Below are positions 21,742 to 32,974 of a DNA stretch of 64,000 nucleotides, in pieces (position 1 is the first letter of the stretch; each line of letters opens with the position of its first letter). A model generated the notes under the pieces. It made no database searches and was not told the origin of the DNA. It saw only the letters and a list, made by a program, of their open reading frames with translations. This stretch comes from Notospermus geniculatus (taxonomy: Eukaryota; Nemertea; Pilidiophora; Heteronemertea; Lineidae). Location: NCBI GenBank assembly GCA_002633025.1, contig NMRB01001647.1, positions 68,792 to 132,791 of the forward strand, written 5' to 3'. A program made the translations under genes and the position numbers.

Positions 21742-22773
21742 CACTCATGGAAAAAAGTAAATGGACAGCAGTTTTTCTTGAATATCGCCAAACCATTGAG
21801 ATGTAGGAGACTGAGCCTAACATATATGATAGCAAATTTTCCTGGCCATCTAGTGATATCAAAGTCCAGAAAATCCGGTGAAATCCACCTTTGATAGAAG
21901 GAATTTTGTAAAGTCATGTTTTTCGCTACTTTTTTATTTGCAGGTTTTCAGTGAAAATTTTTATATGAGTGTATTCCTCTTGTCGAGAGCTTTCATATCA
22001 TATCTTAAATTTTCAATTATTTTCATTAGAAATGTGGTTTTTAACCACTTTTATCGAAATTATTCTGCACATGCCAGACACACTTTTGAAAAAGCCCTCT
22101 CCGGCCTATTGTAAGCTGTGTTGTCATTTCTACCTCACAATGAATGAGCAAAACCAAGTCATGGAAGGTAGTGGTCAGACGATCAATTTCCTACATAGGG
22201 TCAATTTTTAACACGGTCCAATTGTGATACTCTATTGGGTAACTGTGGTTGACTAACAGTAAACTTTGATCTAAATTCAATTTGAGGCTATTTGACTTGT
22301 GTGGGTGAATTTCCTATCAACTGAGTGCAGGCCTATCACCACAAGCACACGTCAACACACAAAAATCTATTGAATGGCCATTTATTCTGATCTACTCAAC
22401 AGGACAATGACAGCAAGGGACTGCGTCAAAGGTGTGCCTGGCATGTGCAGAATAAATTCGATAAAAGTGGTTAAAAACCACTTTTCTAATTAAAATAATT
22501 GAAAATTTAAGATATGATATGAAAGCTCTCGATAAGAGGAATACACTCATATAAAAATTTTCACTGAAAACCTGCAAATAAAAAAGTAGAGAAAAACATG
22601 ACTTTACAAAATTCCTTCTATCAAAGGTGGATTTCACCGGATTTTCTGGACTTTGATATCATCAGATAGCCAGGAAAATTTGCTATCACATATGTTAGGC
22701 TCAGTCTCCTACACCGAAATGGTTTGGAGATATTCAAGAAAAACTGCTGTTCATTTACTTTTTTCCATGAGTG
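21742..22773. mobile_element. Tc1/mariner-like fold-back element with ~350 bp terminal inverted repeats
   Basis: The ends 'cactcatggaaaaaagtaaa' and 'tttacttttttccatgagtg' are inverted. Arms run about 21742-22093 and 22429-22773 around a 335 bp spacer. TA flanks both sides (21740-21741, 22774-22775) and the empty site carries one TA. The matching ORFs on opposite strands in the arms simply mirror each other. No transposase catalytic motif is seen, so it is probably non-autonomous. Confidence 0.75.
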
Positions 22774-23344
22774 TACATTGGATTTTATCTGCCCTGTTGG
22801 AGTTTACAAAGTATGTAATTCACGTTATGCAGGTAAGTTGGAATATTATCCGTTTTGACATATGGCTATTTTTTGTGTTTTCTGTTGGAGAGTGTTCTTT
22901 TCGCTAGTGCTTAGTCGTCAACAGCTGCCTGTAGCTGGATCTACATGTATATTGTATAGGCCTACGCCTGGCCCTTCTATGTATGCCTACAAAATTGTAC
23001 ATGTACTTGTGTATTGACCTGCGGATCACTCGCCATCCTTCCAGCTCGACGGCTTTTATTCGAATGACAGCGGCACCTGGGAGGTATTTGGGGTAATGGT
23101 GGTCTGATAGAGGTGTTTGATGAAGGATCTCGACGTCTGAACTTCATCTACCTGCCGCGCTGTGGCGCGGCAGGTATTTTTTATTCAGCCAAAGCCTTGG
23201 GGTAATGCAAACATGTCAGCTTTAATTGGACCCCTCCCAGATGCTCATGCACGTAGGCCTACTCGAATGTTGGTAGGCCTACCTGCTTCGTTTGAACAAA
23301 ATGCTCTGCCGTTCTAATAGTAGCTAAACCTAAGTGCAGATTAA

Positions 23345-23549
23345 GGGTTATGAAAAGTGGCTCGAAATCTCGAATTTTTGACGCAAAAAATCTGAATAAC
23401 TAGTGCACACAAAATTGAGAAAATAAAGCTCGGAGGCCCTTCTTCTGATACTTCTCGAGGAGCCCCGAGACTTTTTTTCGCGATTTTGTGTGCAGTTAGT
23501 CAGAGTTTTGCGTCAATATTTCGACATCTCGAGTCACTTTACATAACCC
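23345..23549. mobile_element. 205-bp MITE with TTAA target duplication (family G)
   Basis: TTAA-'gggttatgaaaagtggctcg' ... 'cgagtcactttacataaccc'-TTAA. The arms include 'ctcgaaatctcgaatttttg'. A second copy is at 63468-63668 with TTAA on both sides. Confidence 0.8.
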
Positions 23550-23553
23550 TTAA

Positions 23554-25070
23554 GCTGATATGACCGCATGATGCATTGCGAGAATAGCCCATTCCCCTTT
23601 TTGCAACAATCTGGATGCATTGGTTTTCTTTCTAAGGGACAACATCTCCCACCACACGGGTTCCCACGCCTGATAATCAAAGATAAAGTAGCACACCGTG
23701 TCAGGAATTTGATGACGTGCAATTTGATGGGGTTTAGATCAATTGGAGAATATATAGCAAGCAATTTTCATCACAATATATCACTGGCCTAGATCATTAC
23801 AAATGGGTCGACCAGAAAAAAGTCTTGGTCGGGGTCTAACCTGACCTAACTGTCCAGCGAATCGAAGAGACTGTGTCCAAAACTGAACGATGCGAATTTC
23901 TAAATGACGTTTGCCGATCACTTTTGATGACATTACTGATGGAATCCCACTGATTTCTTATCTTCAATGTATCATAAAGGGGCTTTAGAATTCTGACATG
24001 TATACAAGTAGATTGTCCGTATGACGACCGATGACCCGTGCAAAGCAAAAGGGACGACGCAAATTCTAAAAGCCTACGTATTACTAGCTATTCAAACCAA
24101 ACTATCAAAGTAGCGCAGATATTCTTATTTAAATAATAAATAATCGAAGATCTATAATGTTCATATCGATTTATAAAGGCCCGTCCACAAGGCTTTCGAA
24201 TTGGTTTTGTCAATCGAATCTGGGGCAATCATGGCGGCTTCGATGACGTCACGACCTACTCTCCGAATTTTTGGCCTAGATTTGGATAATCACCCAAAGC
24301 GTCATTACTTGTGTCCTTGTCGGGACACAGCCGCATTAGGTCAAAGGATGACTATAAGAACCACGACTTTCCCCACCCTGCCATAAGTGAGTGACGGACA
24401 GCGCATCACGAGCAAGAGGAATTAGAGATTACACACCCAGGAACACGGAAAGAGACGTAGTTGCTGCAAGTTTTTACGGCACATTGGACGTAGACCCTCC
24501 GATAAGGAGAGATATTACCAAAAGGTAAGGATCGCATTTTCACGGATTCACCGAATTTTCCTTCTCTGAACGAAAGCCCCGCGGATGACCGCAGTCAAGG
24601 GATCCAATGCTTGCGGCGAAGTTGCGGTGGCTTGCTACCGCGCAATCGCCATCCACCAACAGGACGCCGAAACCATGACGAGGTCCACCGAATCTTGTCG
24701 ACAACAAGCTAAAAACATCCTCAGACAAACATGTCAAAATATGCTCCTTTTAGTTCCGTTTCCTTGAAAAACGTCTCGACCAGTATGACAAAACAGTCAA
24801 CACAGTTTTTCCTCGAACTCCGATTATTCACTTGGCCTTGTCAATGCGGCGTAACTGTTGTCTGTATCCGCTTGTGCGAGGGAGAGACACTGGTTTGTCT
24901 CTGGGGGTTCTTGCGATCGTCACATAAGTTCATTTTGCCATAATAGAGCTATTAGGTAGAGTAGGCCTACATGTTGGTGCTGATCTCTGCATGACCCAAC
25001 CAGAGGACGTCAGCCCCAAACGACTTGATTGTAGCCTCCCTTCTGATTCTTCAATTCATTTCTCTTCAGG
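23554..25070. other. Region upstream of the glycosyltransferase; no gene recognised
   Basis: Contains only short ORFs. A 5' untranslated exon of the glycosyltransferase is expected somewhere here or further left, because an acceptor-like 'cttcag' precedes the coding exon at 25071, but I cannot place its donor with confidence. Confidence 0.4.
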
Positions 25071-25103
25071 ACACGGTACTGAAGCCAACCCAGTTCATCC
25101 ACA
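25071..25103 (+). promoter_or_regulatory. Likely 5' UTR start of UGT after a splice acceptor
   Basis: 'ttcatttctcttcag' ends at about 25070, a strong pyrimidine-rich acceptor 33 bp before the ATG. This implies an intron in the 5' untranslated region. Confidence 0.4.
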
Positions 25104-26648
25104 ATGGCCTTTGCTACGGTCATCAGCTACGTCATCCTCCTCGGGATTCTGATGACAGATGACGTCACAGCCAGCAAGATTCTCCTCGTGTCGCCGATGA
25201 TACCAAGTCACATTTTTACCCTCACCCACATCGGCAAGGAGATGCTCAGCCGCGGCCATGATGTCTCCATGCTGATGCCTCTATCGGCCAACCCCCCTCC
25301 GCTGGTCACCGACTCTGGGATCAGATCCATACGATACAAACTCAACAACAGCGCGGATCCATTTGAGACAATGTTCCACAAGGACAACGTCCAAGCCTAC
25401 ATGGACGCTTCAACATACACCCGGGTCATGTACCTCAGAGACAAAGCGAAACACCAATGTCACAGTATCTTGGAAAACGACAATTTGTTCGAAAAACTTC
25501 GGGAAATGCGTTTCGACTTCGTACTTCTCGATGATTACGTCTTCACGATGTGTTTATACGTCATTCCGCATAAATTAGGCGTACCTTACGGCAGCGTGAG
25601 CGCCATCATTTGGCCGTATGCGTCAAAGATTAGCCTACTGCCATCCATTGCGCCTGCGCGCCATCATCACATGACCAACGAAATGGGATTTGGTCAACGT
25701 CTCTTCAACACAGTCCTTAAGATATTCGGCGATATCATGGTTTATTACTTTATCGATTCGAATGAGTATAACCAATATACTCAGGCACGCCCATATCAGT
25801 CGCTTACGCAACTAGCAAGTCAAGCCTCCATCTGGCTCATCGATCAAGACATTCTATTGGACTATCCAGTGCCGCTTATGCCAAATATGATCTACGTTGG
25901 GGGTCTGTCGACTGAACCTCACAAACCTCTCCCAGACGATATTCGACACTTCGCGGGAAATGCGACCGACGGTTTAATTGTTGTGTCGTTTGGTAGTACC
26001 ATCTCCAATGTCCCGGATGATAAAATGGTGTTGTTCTTGGAGGCGTTTAAGCAGCTCAACCAGAGCGTCATCTGGAAGTACAGCTTCAAGGGGGACGCGA
26101 AAGCGTGGACGATACCAAAAAATGTCATGATTCGAGATTGGATTCCCCAAAATGACGTCCTTGGCCATCCGAATACACGATTGTTTATCACGCATTGTGG
26201 GAATAGCGGACAGTTCGAGGCGCTGTACAGCGGGGTACCCATGGTGGGGTTCCCCCTCACAGCAGAGCAGCCCTACAACGCTAAGAGACTAGAGCACAAA
26301 AACTACGGGGTTACAATGAGTATAAAATCATTTACGTCAGATACCCTGTTGCAGAGTATCAAAGAGGTGTTAGGGAATGGCAAGTATACAGAAAACATTA
26401 AAACTGCTTCAAAAATATTTCGCCTGCAAGGACGACCAAGAGAACGTGCGGCGAAATTCATCGAACGCGTGATTGAATTCGGTGGTGTCCATCTTTCAGG
26501 CCCGGAACTTAGCGTACAACAACTTTTGATGTACGACATTTTTGTATTTTTACTGGTTTGCTTGTTTTTGTTGAAGTTTGTTGTTCGAGCGACTTATCAG
26601 TATGTGTTATCGAATATCTTCAACGCGTTCAAATCAAAACGGGATTGA
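25104..26648 (+). CDS. UDP-glycosyltransferase (UGT family), single coding exon, 514 aa
   Basis: Transfers a sugar from a UDP-sugar to small lipophilic acceptors, normally on the lumenal side of the ER. Residues 1-23 are a signal peptide. The N-terminal acceptor half has the likely catalytic His36 ('IPSHIF') and a partner Asp in 'FVLLDD' (143/144). The donor half has 'VSFGS' (295-299), then 'WIPQNDVLGHPNTRLFITHC' (346-365), and 'GVPMVGFPL...EQP', where Glu-Gln (388-389) replaces the usual Asp-Gln. A transmembrane helix lies at about 478-495, and the basic tail ends 'KSKRD'. Length (514) is near the family's usual 520-530. The uninterrupted frame contrasts with split vertebrate UGT genes. ATG 25104 is preceded by a spliced-looking leader. 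Substrate and sugar are not predictable. Confidence 0.93.
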   Translation: MAFATVISYVILLGILMTDDVTASKILLVSPMIPSHIFTLTHIGKEMLSRGHDVSMLMPLSANPPPLVTDSGIRSIRYKLNNSADPFETMFHKDNVQAYMDASTYTRVMYLRDKAKHQCHSILENDNLFEKLREMRFDFVLLDDYVFTMCLYVIPHKLGVPYGSVSAIIWPYASKISLLPSIAPARHHHMTNEMGFGQRLFNTVLKIFGDIMVYYFIDSNEYNQYTQARPYQSLTQLASQASIWLIDQDILLDYPVPLMPNMIYVGGLSTEPHKPLPDDIRHFAGNATDGLIVVSFGSTISNVPDDKMVLFLEAFKQLNQSVIWKYSFKGDAKAWTIPKNVMIRDWIPQNDVLGHPNTRLFITHCGNSGQFEALYSGVPMVGFPLTAEQPYNAKRLEHKNYGVTMSIKSFTSDTLLQSIKEVLGNGKYTENIKTASKIFRLQGRPRERAAKFIERVIEFGGVHLSGPELSVQQLLMYDIFVFLLVCLFLLKFVVRATYQYVLSNIFNAFKSKRD

Positions 26649-26727
26649 AGGGAGTTCTCTTCTGCTGTCCACGTCTTCGGACGGCCGATGTCATCCGTTA
26701 TTTTACTCCCGCCACCATACCATGGGT

Positions 26728-26862
26728 TCCGCAAAAACGGAGTTTCGCCAAGCCCCCGAAACGCCAGCGTGAACGCCAAAACCATTGTTCGATGAGAGCA
26801 GCGAACAAAAGGATAGTCGTTCGCGTTGGTGTTTCGGGGGCTTTTGCGAAAACTCTATACTA
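26728..26862. mobile_element. MITE family B, copy in the UGT 3' region
   Basis: Arms 'ttcgccaagcccccgaaacg' and 'gtttcgggggcttttgcgaa' around 'ttgttcgatgagagcagcga'. It starts about 80 bp after the UGT stop, so it probably lies in the 3' UTR. Confidence 0.75.
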
Positions 26863-27459
26863 ACTGATTGGTTCGTCGAAAAGTACATCCCGGTGAAACA
26901 AGAATACGTGTATATCTGATTGGCGGTTGCAGTCTCACGAAGGCTTTCGTGGATCTCGATGGTGTAATGTTGTGTAGGATATGAACGGTTTAGTGTGACG
27001 AAAAATGCAATTTGACGATACGCTCTTACCAGGTGGCACTTGTTGCTGAAGGCGCTCCTCCATCCACGTGAGTTTTCTCGTATAGTTGGCTCTTGAAGCC
27101 GGCGACAGACTGGCGCGTACGCGGCGCATCCTGCAGGCGTTCCACCAATCAGACTCTTCGGTAGGTGTTTCTGTCCGTGTTACCGCCTCCCTGATTGGTT
27201 GAACGCTTTCCCGACGCGTTGCTTACGCGCCAGTCTGTCACCGCCTTTATTTGTTGGTTTCCATACGGCTTTACGCACTATCAACCAACTTGCGCGAGAA
27301 GACTCTCACCTGAAGGTGCTTTTTCAGAATAATGTGATCCGCCTGGGTGCATTGATCTATAGGATTACATGGTAGCAGAATTTCGTAATGAGATATATAA
27401 TGTTATTTTTTAAACGGGTAGGTGTTATGTTATACATTCCGTATTTAATACGGATTTAA

Positions 27460-27465
27460 AATAAA
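27460..27465 (+). terminator. Candidate UGT poly(A) signal AATAAA
   Basis: First AATAAA seen downstream of the UGT stop, about 810 bp away in an AT-rich stretch. Placement is tentative. Confidence 0.3.
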
Positions 27466-28027
27466 TTACTTTATTTTATGATAACAGGTTGATGTTGGTT
27501 GTCATTTTCAATGTTTGTCTATACCGAAAGTGGTCTCCCACGACTTGTAACGGTTGCCACCTTACGGGTCCTCAAATCCGCCGGAGGTTTCTGTATCTGG
27601 ACGCGGTTTTGGCTCCCAAATTCCTGCAACTGGAGGTTGCATTATGCGATCCCTGCAGATCCTGCCTTGTTGGCGCCACAGGGCCACAAGTTTGTGGTGA
27701 CCTTATTCAAGGGGCGCGGGCCGCATCACACGACTGCCATTCTCAACTAAGGGGGCTCGCGCCAGGACCTGCAACCTGGTGCAACGTACCTGTGACGTTT
27801 ACACATAGAAAAATAGATGCAACCTCCAGCGTGTCTGGTTGCAGCAGTTCGCAACAAGTTGCGGGACTTTTGGCGCGAATCCTTATGATTTGGAGGGAAT
27901 TCAGACAAAATGGAGGCAGAAGCTGGCTGTGTAGCAGCTTCATTGCTCTTTTGCTGCACACTGAACACGAGGCACCCACAAGTTGATTAGATCGTTTCTG
28001 GCTGGCAGTCGTTTGATTTGCGATCAT

Positions 28028-28146
28028 TTAGTGAGGTTTCGCAAGTGCCCGGTTAGGCCCTACGACGACGTTTTATTGTGGGTATACCCAAACAATAGAT
28101 AAACGTTGTCGTATGGCCCAACCGGGCGCTTTCGAAACCTCGCTAT
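28028..28146. mobile_element. Hairpin MITE
   Basis: 'agtgaggtttcgcaagtgcc' and 'gggcgctttcgaaacctcgct' are inverted ends of a ~119 bp hairpin with inner 'acgacgacgttttatt' and 'aaacgttgtcgt' arms. It resembles family A in composition but differs in ends. Confidence 0.6.
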
Positions 28147-28439
28147 TATAGGCCTACTAGTATCCGTCTGATCGTAGAGGCATGGGTATTTCTGTCTCCA
28201 CTTCTTCACTGAAGAATGACGGAAATTTTTCAATTTATTTATTCCGACCTTAAAAGGTACAGGATACATGGGATTGAATTTACAATGAAATGAACAAAAA
28301 AGAGTAAAGACCATGAAGGATGACGATGACATCTGGTGATCATCAGTCACATCAACAGGACTGTCCGTTCCTCCAGGTCGTCATGGGACGTTCGTACAGT
28401 GTGTTTCAAAAAAGTAGTTATCATAACAACACATTTTTC

Positions 28440-28615
28440 TAGAACGAATTTCTTTGTGTACAAAATCAAACAAAAAACTGCTTTAACAGTCGTTTTTCTA
28501 TAACTAATTTCTTTTTGTGTACAAAATCAAACAAAAAACTGCTTTAACAGTCGTTTTTCTAGAACTAATTTCTTTTTGTGTACAAAATCAAACAAAAAAC
28601 TGCTTTAACAGTCAT
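28440..28615. repeat. ~60-bp tandem repeat, three copies
   Basis: Unit 'gtgtacaaaatcaaacaaaa...ctgctttaacagtcgttttt' occurs three times. A related end-piece reappears after the single N at 28773. Confidence 0.85.
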
Positions 28616-28886
28616 GACAGTAGGCAGTGACAGAATATGAATATATACATGTACATGTCAGTGTTTCCAGAGGGGGGACGGGGGATATGTCCCCTCCATA
28701 AAGTCAAAATTACTCAAAATTAGCGTTTTTGACTCAGGAATTTTGTCATATTTTCTCTTCATCTTTGTCGCCNGGCTTTAACAGTCTAGTCAGTCATGAC
28801 AGTATGCAGTGACAGAATATATACATGTACATGTACTCATTCAACAGAGTTCATAGTCCACTTCTGATGATGTCTCTCACATCTGT

Positions 28887-29858
28887 TTATTCAGTGTCCA
28901 CTGAGTCCTCTACTTCAACAATCAGTTCCTCATCAGGAGAACACTGCATCCGCAGATTTTCTATTAACTGTTTTTTAACCAAGTCCGTCACTTTCCCAGT
29001 GGTCTCAGTCATGTCGTCGCAAGTGATGGTGAAAGCGTGCCAAGGATCTGGTGTGTCATCACCGCGATCAACAAATTTATAACTCAAATGAATAGGCAGA
29101 TCTTGGCCAGAAGTAGTACAGCCAGGAGTTCCAATCCTCTTCTTCTTGATCAACATTGGTTCAGGTTGAACGAGCAGTTCTGGCTTTCTTTTCATTCCTG
29201 CTTGAACATCAGAAACTGGTGAATCAGCGATCGGTTTCTTCTTAACGCTGCTGGGTGTTCCATCCGACAATTTGTTGCACAAGAACTGCCCCAACTTCTT
29301 CTTCAGTTCCGTTGGATCCTGATTGTGATTGAGGTTTTTCCCTGCCGATTCCGTCATAAACTGCGCAGTGTCACTTTCAACCTCTTCCTCCTCCTCCTCA
29401 TCAATCACGACGGATGAGTTAACGGGCTCCTCTGTATCACCGCCACCACCGGTATAATCATGGTCAATGATGAGCCGTTTTGCCCATTGCGCTGTGTCAT
29501 CTGCAGACCACCCGGTCTTCCTAACACGAAATGATTCACGAACATTATCGGCAATGACGTTCATTAACTTCCACGCATTATCCAGTGAGTTCAGACAGGA
29601 TCTGCAGATCCCAACATTTCTATGTTTCAGAATTTCGTCCAGTATTTTCTTTCCGTACATCTTTTTGATCTTGAAAGTGAGATTCGATGTCTCCCATTTA
29701 CGATTGCCAAATCGGAAGACATGTTTATCATGCTTGCTGTAGTATCTTTCTGCTGGACAACCAAAACAGTTCATTTGTTTCGCCACCTTCCCTCTATCAG
29801 TGGAATTTAGTGCTTTTATTTCAGATTCCGGCACTACTTTAAAAGGGCGAGCAGCCAT
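28887..29858 (-). CDS. Uncharacterised acidic protein with paired Cys-x2-Cys motifs
   Basis: An intronless minus-strand frame of 323 residues from an ATG in good Kozak context (aaaATGG, 29856-29858). The frame extends 29 codons further upstream to 29945. It starts 'MAARPFKVVPE'. 'CFGC' and, about 55 residues later, 'CRSC' could co-ordinate one zinc, like the N-terminal zinc-associated modules of some nuclear proteins. A central acidic stretch 'DEEEEEEVE' follows, then basic nuclear-localisation-like patches ('KKKP', 'KRKPE', 'KKKR') and an acidic C-terminus ('EELIVEVEDSVDTE'). AATAAA overlaps the stop on this strand. Family not recognised. It could be a DNA-binding or transposon-derived protein. 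The length and biased composition argue against a chance frame. Confidence 0.6.
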   Translation of the reverse strand: MAARPFKVVPESEIKALNSTDRGKVAKQMNCFGCPAERYYSKHDKHVFRFGNRKWETSNLTFKIKKMYGKKILDEILKHRNVGICRSCLNSLDNAWKLMNVIADNVRESFRVRKTGWSADDTAQWAKRLIIDHDYTGGGGDTEEPVNSSVVIDEEEEEEVESDTAQFMTESAGKNLNHNQDPTELKKKLGQFLCNKLSDGTPSSVKKKPIADSPVSDVQAGMKRKPELLVQPEPMLIKKKRIGTPGCTTSGQDLPIHLSYKFVDRGDDTPDPWHAFTITCDDMTETTGKVTDLVKKQLIENLRMQCSPDEELIVEVEDSVDTE

Positions 29859-30231
29859 TTTGGAAATTTCAGGATTTGCTACACGAAGGGAGTACCATAC
29901 GCAAAATGGAAAGTCAAGACTTGCAAAATTACTATATGACGTCATCAGTCAGGTAAGGCTGTTATATCGGAGAGGGAAATGGACGGTTCCGACTTTCACA
30001 ATCAAACCTCTAAACGTCGATCAGTGTTCCCCGTATTTCTGTGTTTTTCTTATTGTTTCCCTCCTGACGGATTTAGCGGCAGCTAACCCAACAATAACCA
30101 TTCTAGGCCGCGCCGTCTATTGTTGGGGAACACTGAGCTACAGAAACACTCACAGATGTTGCACTTTTTCAAACCACCCTACGGTGGTCGTTTCGTTACA
30201 AGGCCTTTTCGTTACAGTCAGTTCGTTACAT

Positions 30232-30384
30232 TAGGGAGGTTTCGAAATCAAACGATAAACGTAAACGTTAACGACAACGTAATTTTTGTACCGAAAATGC
30301 AATATAAAATCTGGTTACTGTGTAGTACGAAAAATAACGTTGTCGTAAAGTTTACGTTTATCGTTTGATTTCGAAACCTCCCTA
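30232..30384. mobile_element. MITE family A, full copy
   Basis: 'tagggaggtttcgaaatcaa' to 'gatttcgaaacctccctatt', the most symmetrical copy in the window. It lies about 370 bp upstream of the minus-strand gene start. A fragment of MITE B ('gtggcgtttcgggggctttg') follows at about 30420-30450. Confidence 0.85.
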
Positions 30385-30849
30385 TTGTTCGGTCGTTTCG
30401 TTACACGGGTTTGATCGTTTCGTGGCGTTTCGGGGGCTTTGCGAAAACTCACTACTAATCATTCATTCATTAGTCCGTCTCTCTGACATAACCAGACTAC
30501 CAACCAATGAGATAAAAGCCCGCGTAAAACTGCCGTCAAATGGGTTTCCTTATTTGGTCACGCTTACTACTTCTCGTGGGATTCTTGCTTGGAGTTCCTG
30601 GAAAGATGCAGTGCAACCAAAGCAGTGCAACCTCGCTTCCACATAGTTTCAGACGCCACGGAGAATGTATGCATTGTTACCATGGTTACCATCTTGCCCA
30701 ACCAAGGCTTCCTGTCACTCCTACTATCGCTCCATCCACCCTTGCCGACCACCGTAGCATTTATCGCTCGCATTTGCCGCCCATGAGCGTGGCGGCTGAA
30801 GCAGCCAAACTTTACTGAAAGCGCGGTTTATGACGAAGAAAGGAACATT

Positions 30850-32800
30850 GTGAGGTTTGGATCGATGAAAATCTCAAAATGAAGNATGAAAAATAACCCC
30901 GTCGTGCAATGAGCAAACCGCAGCCCCGGTAGGGCAGTGGCAGATCCAGGATTTGGGAAGAGACTAAGAGCAAGGGAGCGTCCTGTGCTAGGAGCATTGA
31001 AATGTGCGCCAAGTTCCAGAATTTCACGGTCGATTTTACTGATTTGTTGGCCAAAAGGGGGGGCGTGCACCCCCCCCCCCGATCCACGCCTGTAGCGCCG
31101 TGGGAGTTGAACGCCAAAGAGGGAACCAGTCGGCGATGTGAAGGCTGGAACGACGCCACGGTAGGGGGCCTAGCCATTTGGCTAGGCGTATCCCCGTCTG
31201 TTTATGTTACATGAACAAAAAATTAACAGTTAATGGTCTAGTATCAAGTTTCACACAAGCATATAAAATACGAAAACGTCTTGAATCACAGTTAGAACAC
31301 AGAATTCGCCACGCACTAAAATTCGGAATCAAAGCCTGTATCGAAAGGACCAAACACATGTAACGAATGTAACGAAACGACCAAACCCGTCTAACGAAAC
31401 GACCAAACAATAACTGTAACGGAAAGGCCGTAACCCCCCCACCCCCACCAAGCAGTATGATGGAACAGCTACGTCACGGCAGAAAAGTCTTCCAAGACAA
31501 TGAATTCCTCATTTGCAGTGCGGCCCGGCCCAGTTTTGACATTTGACAGGTTGGTAGTAGTCAGATATATCTCCCGTTTTTTGATAGTTTTTGACCGTTT
31601 TTAAGGGGTTTTCGCACTCTTTATGATGTGGAGTGTTAGTGTGATTTGAATAGCCGTCTATTATTCCCTTTAATTTGTGAATACTGTCGTTGACAAGACA
31701 TGCAAGATGATAGGCCAAATGCACATTCCGATGGCACGGGACGCCGACGGCATGACGGGGCTGCCTGCCTGCATGCCTGCAATGCCTGGCTTCGGCTTCG
31801 GGTCGCCTTGTATGGGCGGTTATTCCCGCAGATTTAGAGGTAGGCCTAGGCCTAGGCCTAGCTAGTCTCAGTAACTGGGACTCTGATGCTGCGCTTTTGC
31901 TTTTACAAACTGACTTTTACATAGTGCGCATGCCATAGGCCTACAGAGTCTCAGATTGTCCAATACATTCCCTGTGGACATGGTGGAGCACCTCCGCGCC
32001 GAATTCCAAAATATTGTAGGCCTATTCCTGTGTTGTTAAGGCCACTGAAACTAGATTATAAGGTTCTCGTCAACCAATTTAAAAAAATCTGTGAGGGAAT
32101 TTCGTCAACTTTCATCGTTCATCCACCACGTGCCGTGACAATCAGACAGAAGTGTTCAGAACGAGGCTTCCGCCCCTCTGACACGTCGTCAGAAAATCGA
32201 TATCAACAACCCGGATACCACAGAACCATATCATGTGCACTGAATGCATGCCGAGGATCTGGCAAACAACACCTGGGAGTGAGGTAGGCGGGATTCCCCG
32301 AGTGAGCTCGATCATGGTAGATGGCTTTCAAGGCTGCTCACTCACCCAGACATCGCGCGCGGTGCTGGAGAGTCTATGTAAGATCATCGGGAAGGAGATG
32401 TGGATTTTTGGCACGGATTTTTTACAAAAGATGAACGACAAACTTTTTTGATGCGGGGCCAAAATTGCATGCGGGCGGTGAAGAGAACCTTATCATCTAG
32501 TTTCAGTGGCCTAAGCTACCGTCACTGGTCACTACACCATATCCGAGTGAATTTTTGAAATCCTAGTGATGAGAATCTATTTATTAATTTTATATGGCCT
32601 AAATTATGCGACAAATACCATTTATTCGTTAGAATTCAGACGTTCAAGTTGTTTTCTTTAAATGTCCTCTTTAAAAAAACCTGTCTTAAGTTTCCAGCCC
32701 CTTTTTGCTAACACTGCCGCCCCATCTGTCGTTAGTGTCAATCTGTTGACTTGGCCAATCTGAAGCAGAGCCGTTGGGGAGACACAGACCTGACGCAAGG
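30850..32800. other. Spacer without a recognisable gene
   Basis: Contains a single N at 30885, a poly-C tract near 31070, repeated 'aacgaaacgaccaaa' words at about 31370-31420, and a low-complexity Met/Gly/Pro-rich ORF at 31677-31865. No domain is recognised. Confidence 0.4.
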
Positions 32801-32813
32801 TTGTAAACTCTAA

Positions 32814-32974
32814 AGGGCGGCGCACACGAGCGACTAAATCTGGGCGACCGCCGACGAGACTGGTGGTGCGACTAGACATCAGCCAATCAGAAGCGCCAAA
32901 TCTTGTCGCTTTGGCGGTCGGAAGCCAAGTCGGCCGACAAATCGGTCAAAATTGTCGCTCGTGTGCGCCGCCCT
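32814..32974. mobile_element. 161-bp MITE with 'agggcggcgcacacgagcgac' ends
   Basis: 'agggcggcgcacacgagcga' and 'tcgctcgtgtgcgccgccct' are perfect inverted ends. A fragment of the right end ('gtgtgcgccgccctt') is at 13203-13218. Confidence 0.8.

Noticed and set aside
21878-22637. Matching hydrophobic ORFs ('MKSTFDRRNFVKSCFSLLFY') on plus and minus strands
   Set aside because: They are the two arms of the 21742-22773 fold-back element, AT-rich and without transposase motifs.
27489-27986. 165-codon plus-strand ORF
   Set aside because: No recognisable domain, improbable composition, and a competing ORF on the opposite strand; it lies in repeat-like sequence with 'gttgca'-rich blocks.
31677-31865. 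Met/Gly/Pro-rich ORF ending 'RGRPRPRPS'
   Set aside because: The end is encoded by a 'taggcctaggcctaggccta' repeat and the rest is low complexity; no splice or homology support.
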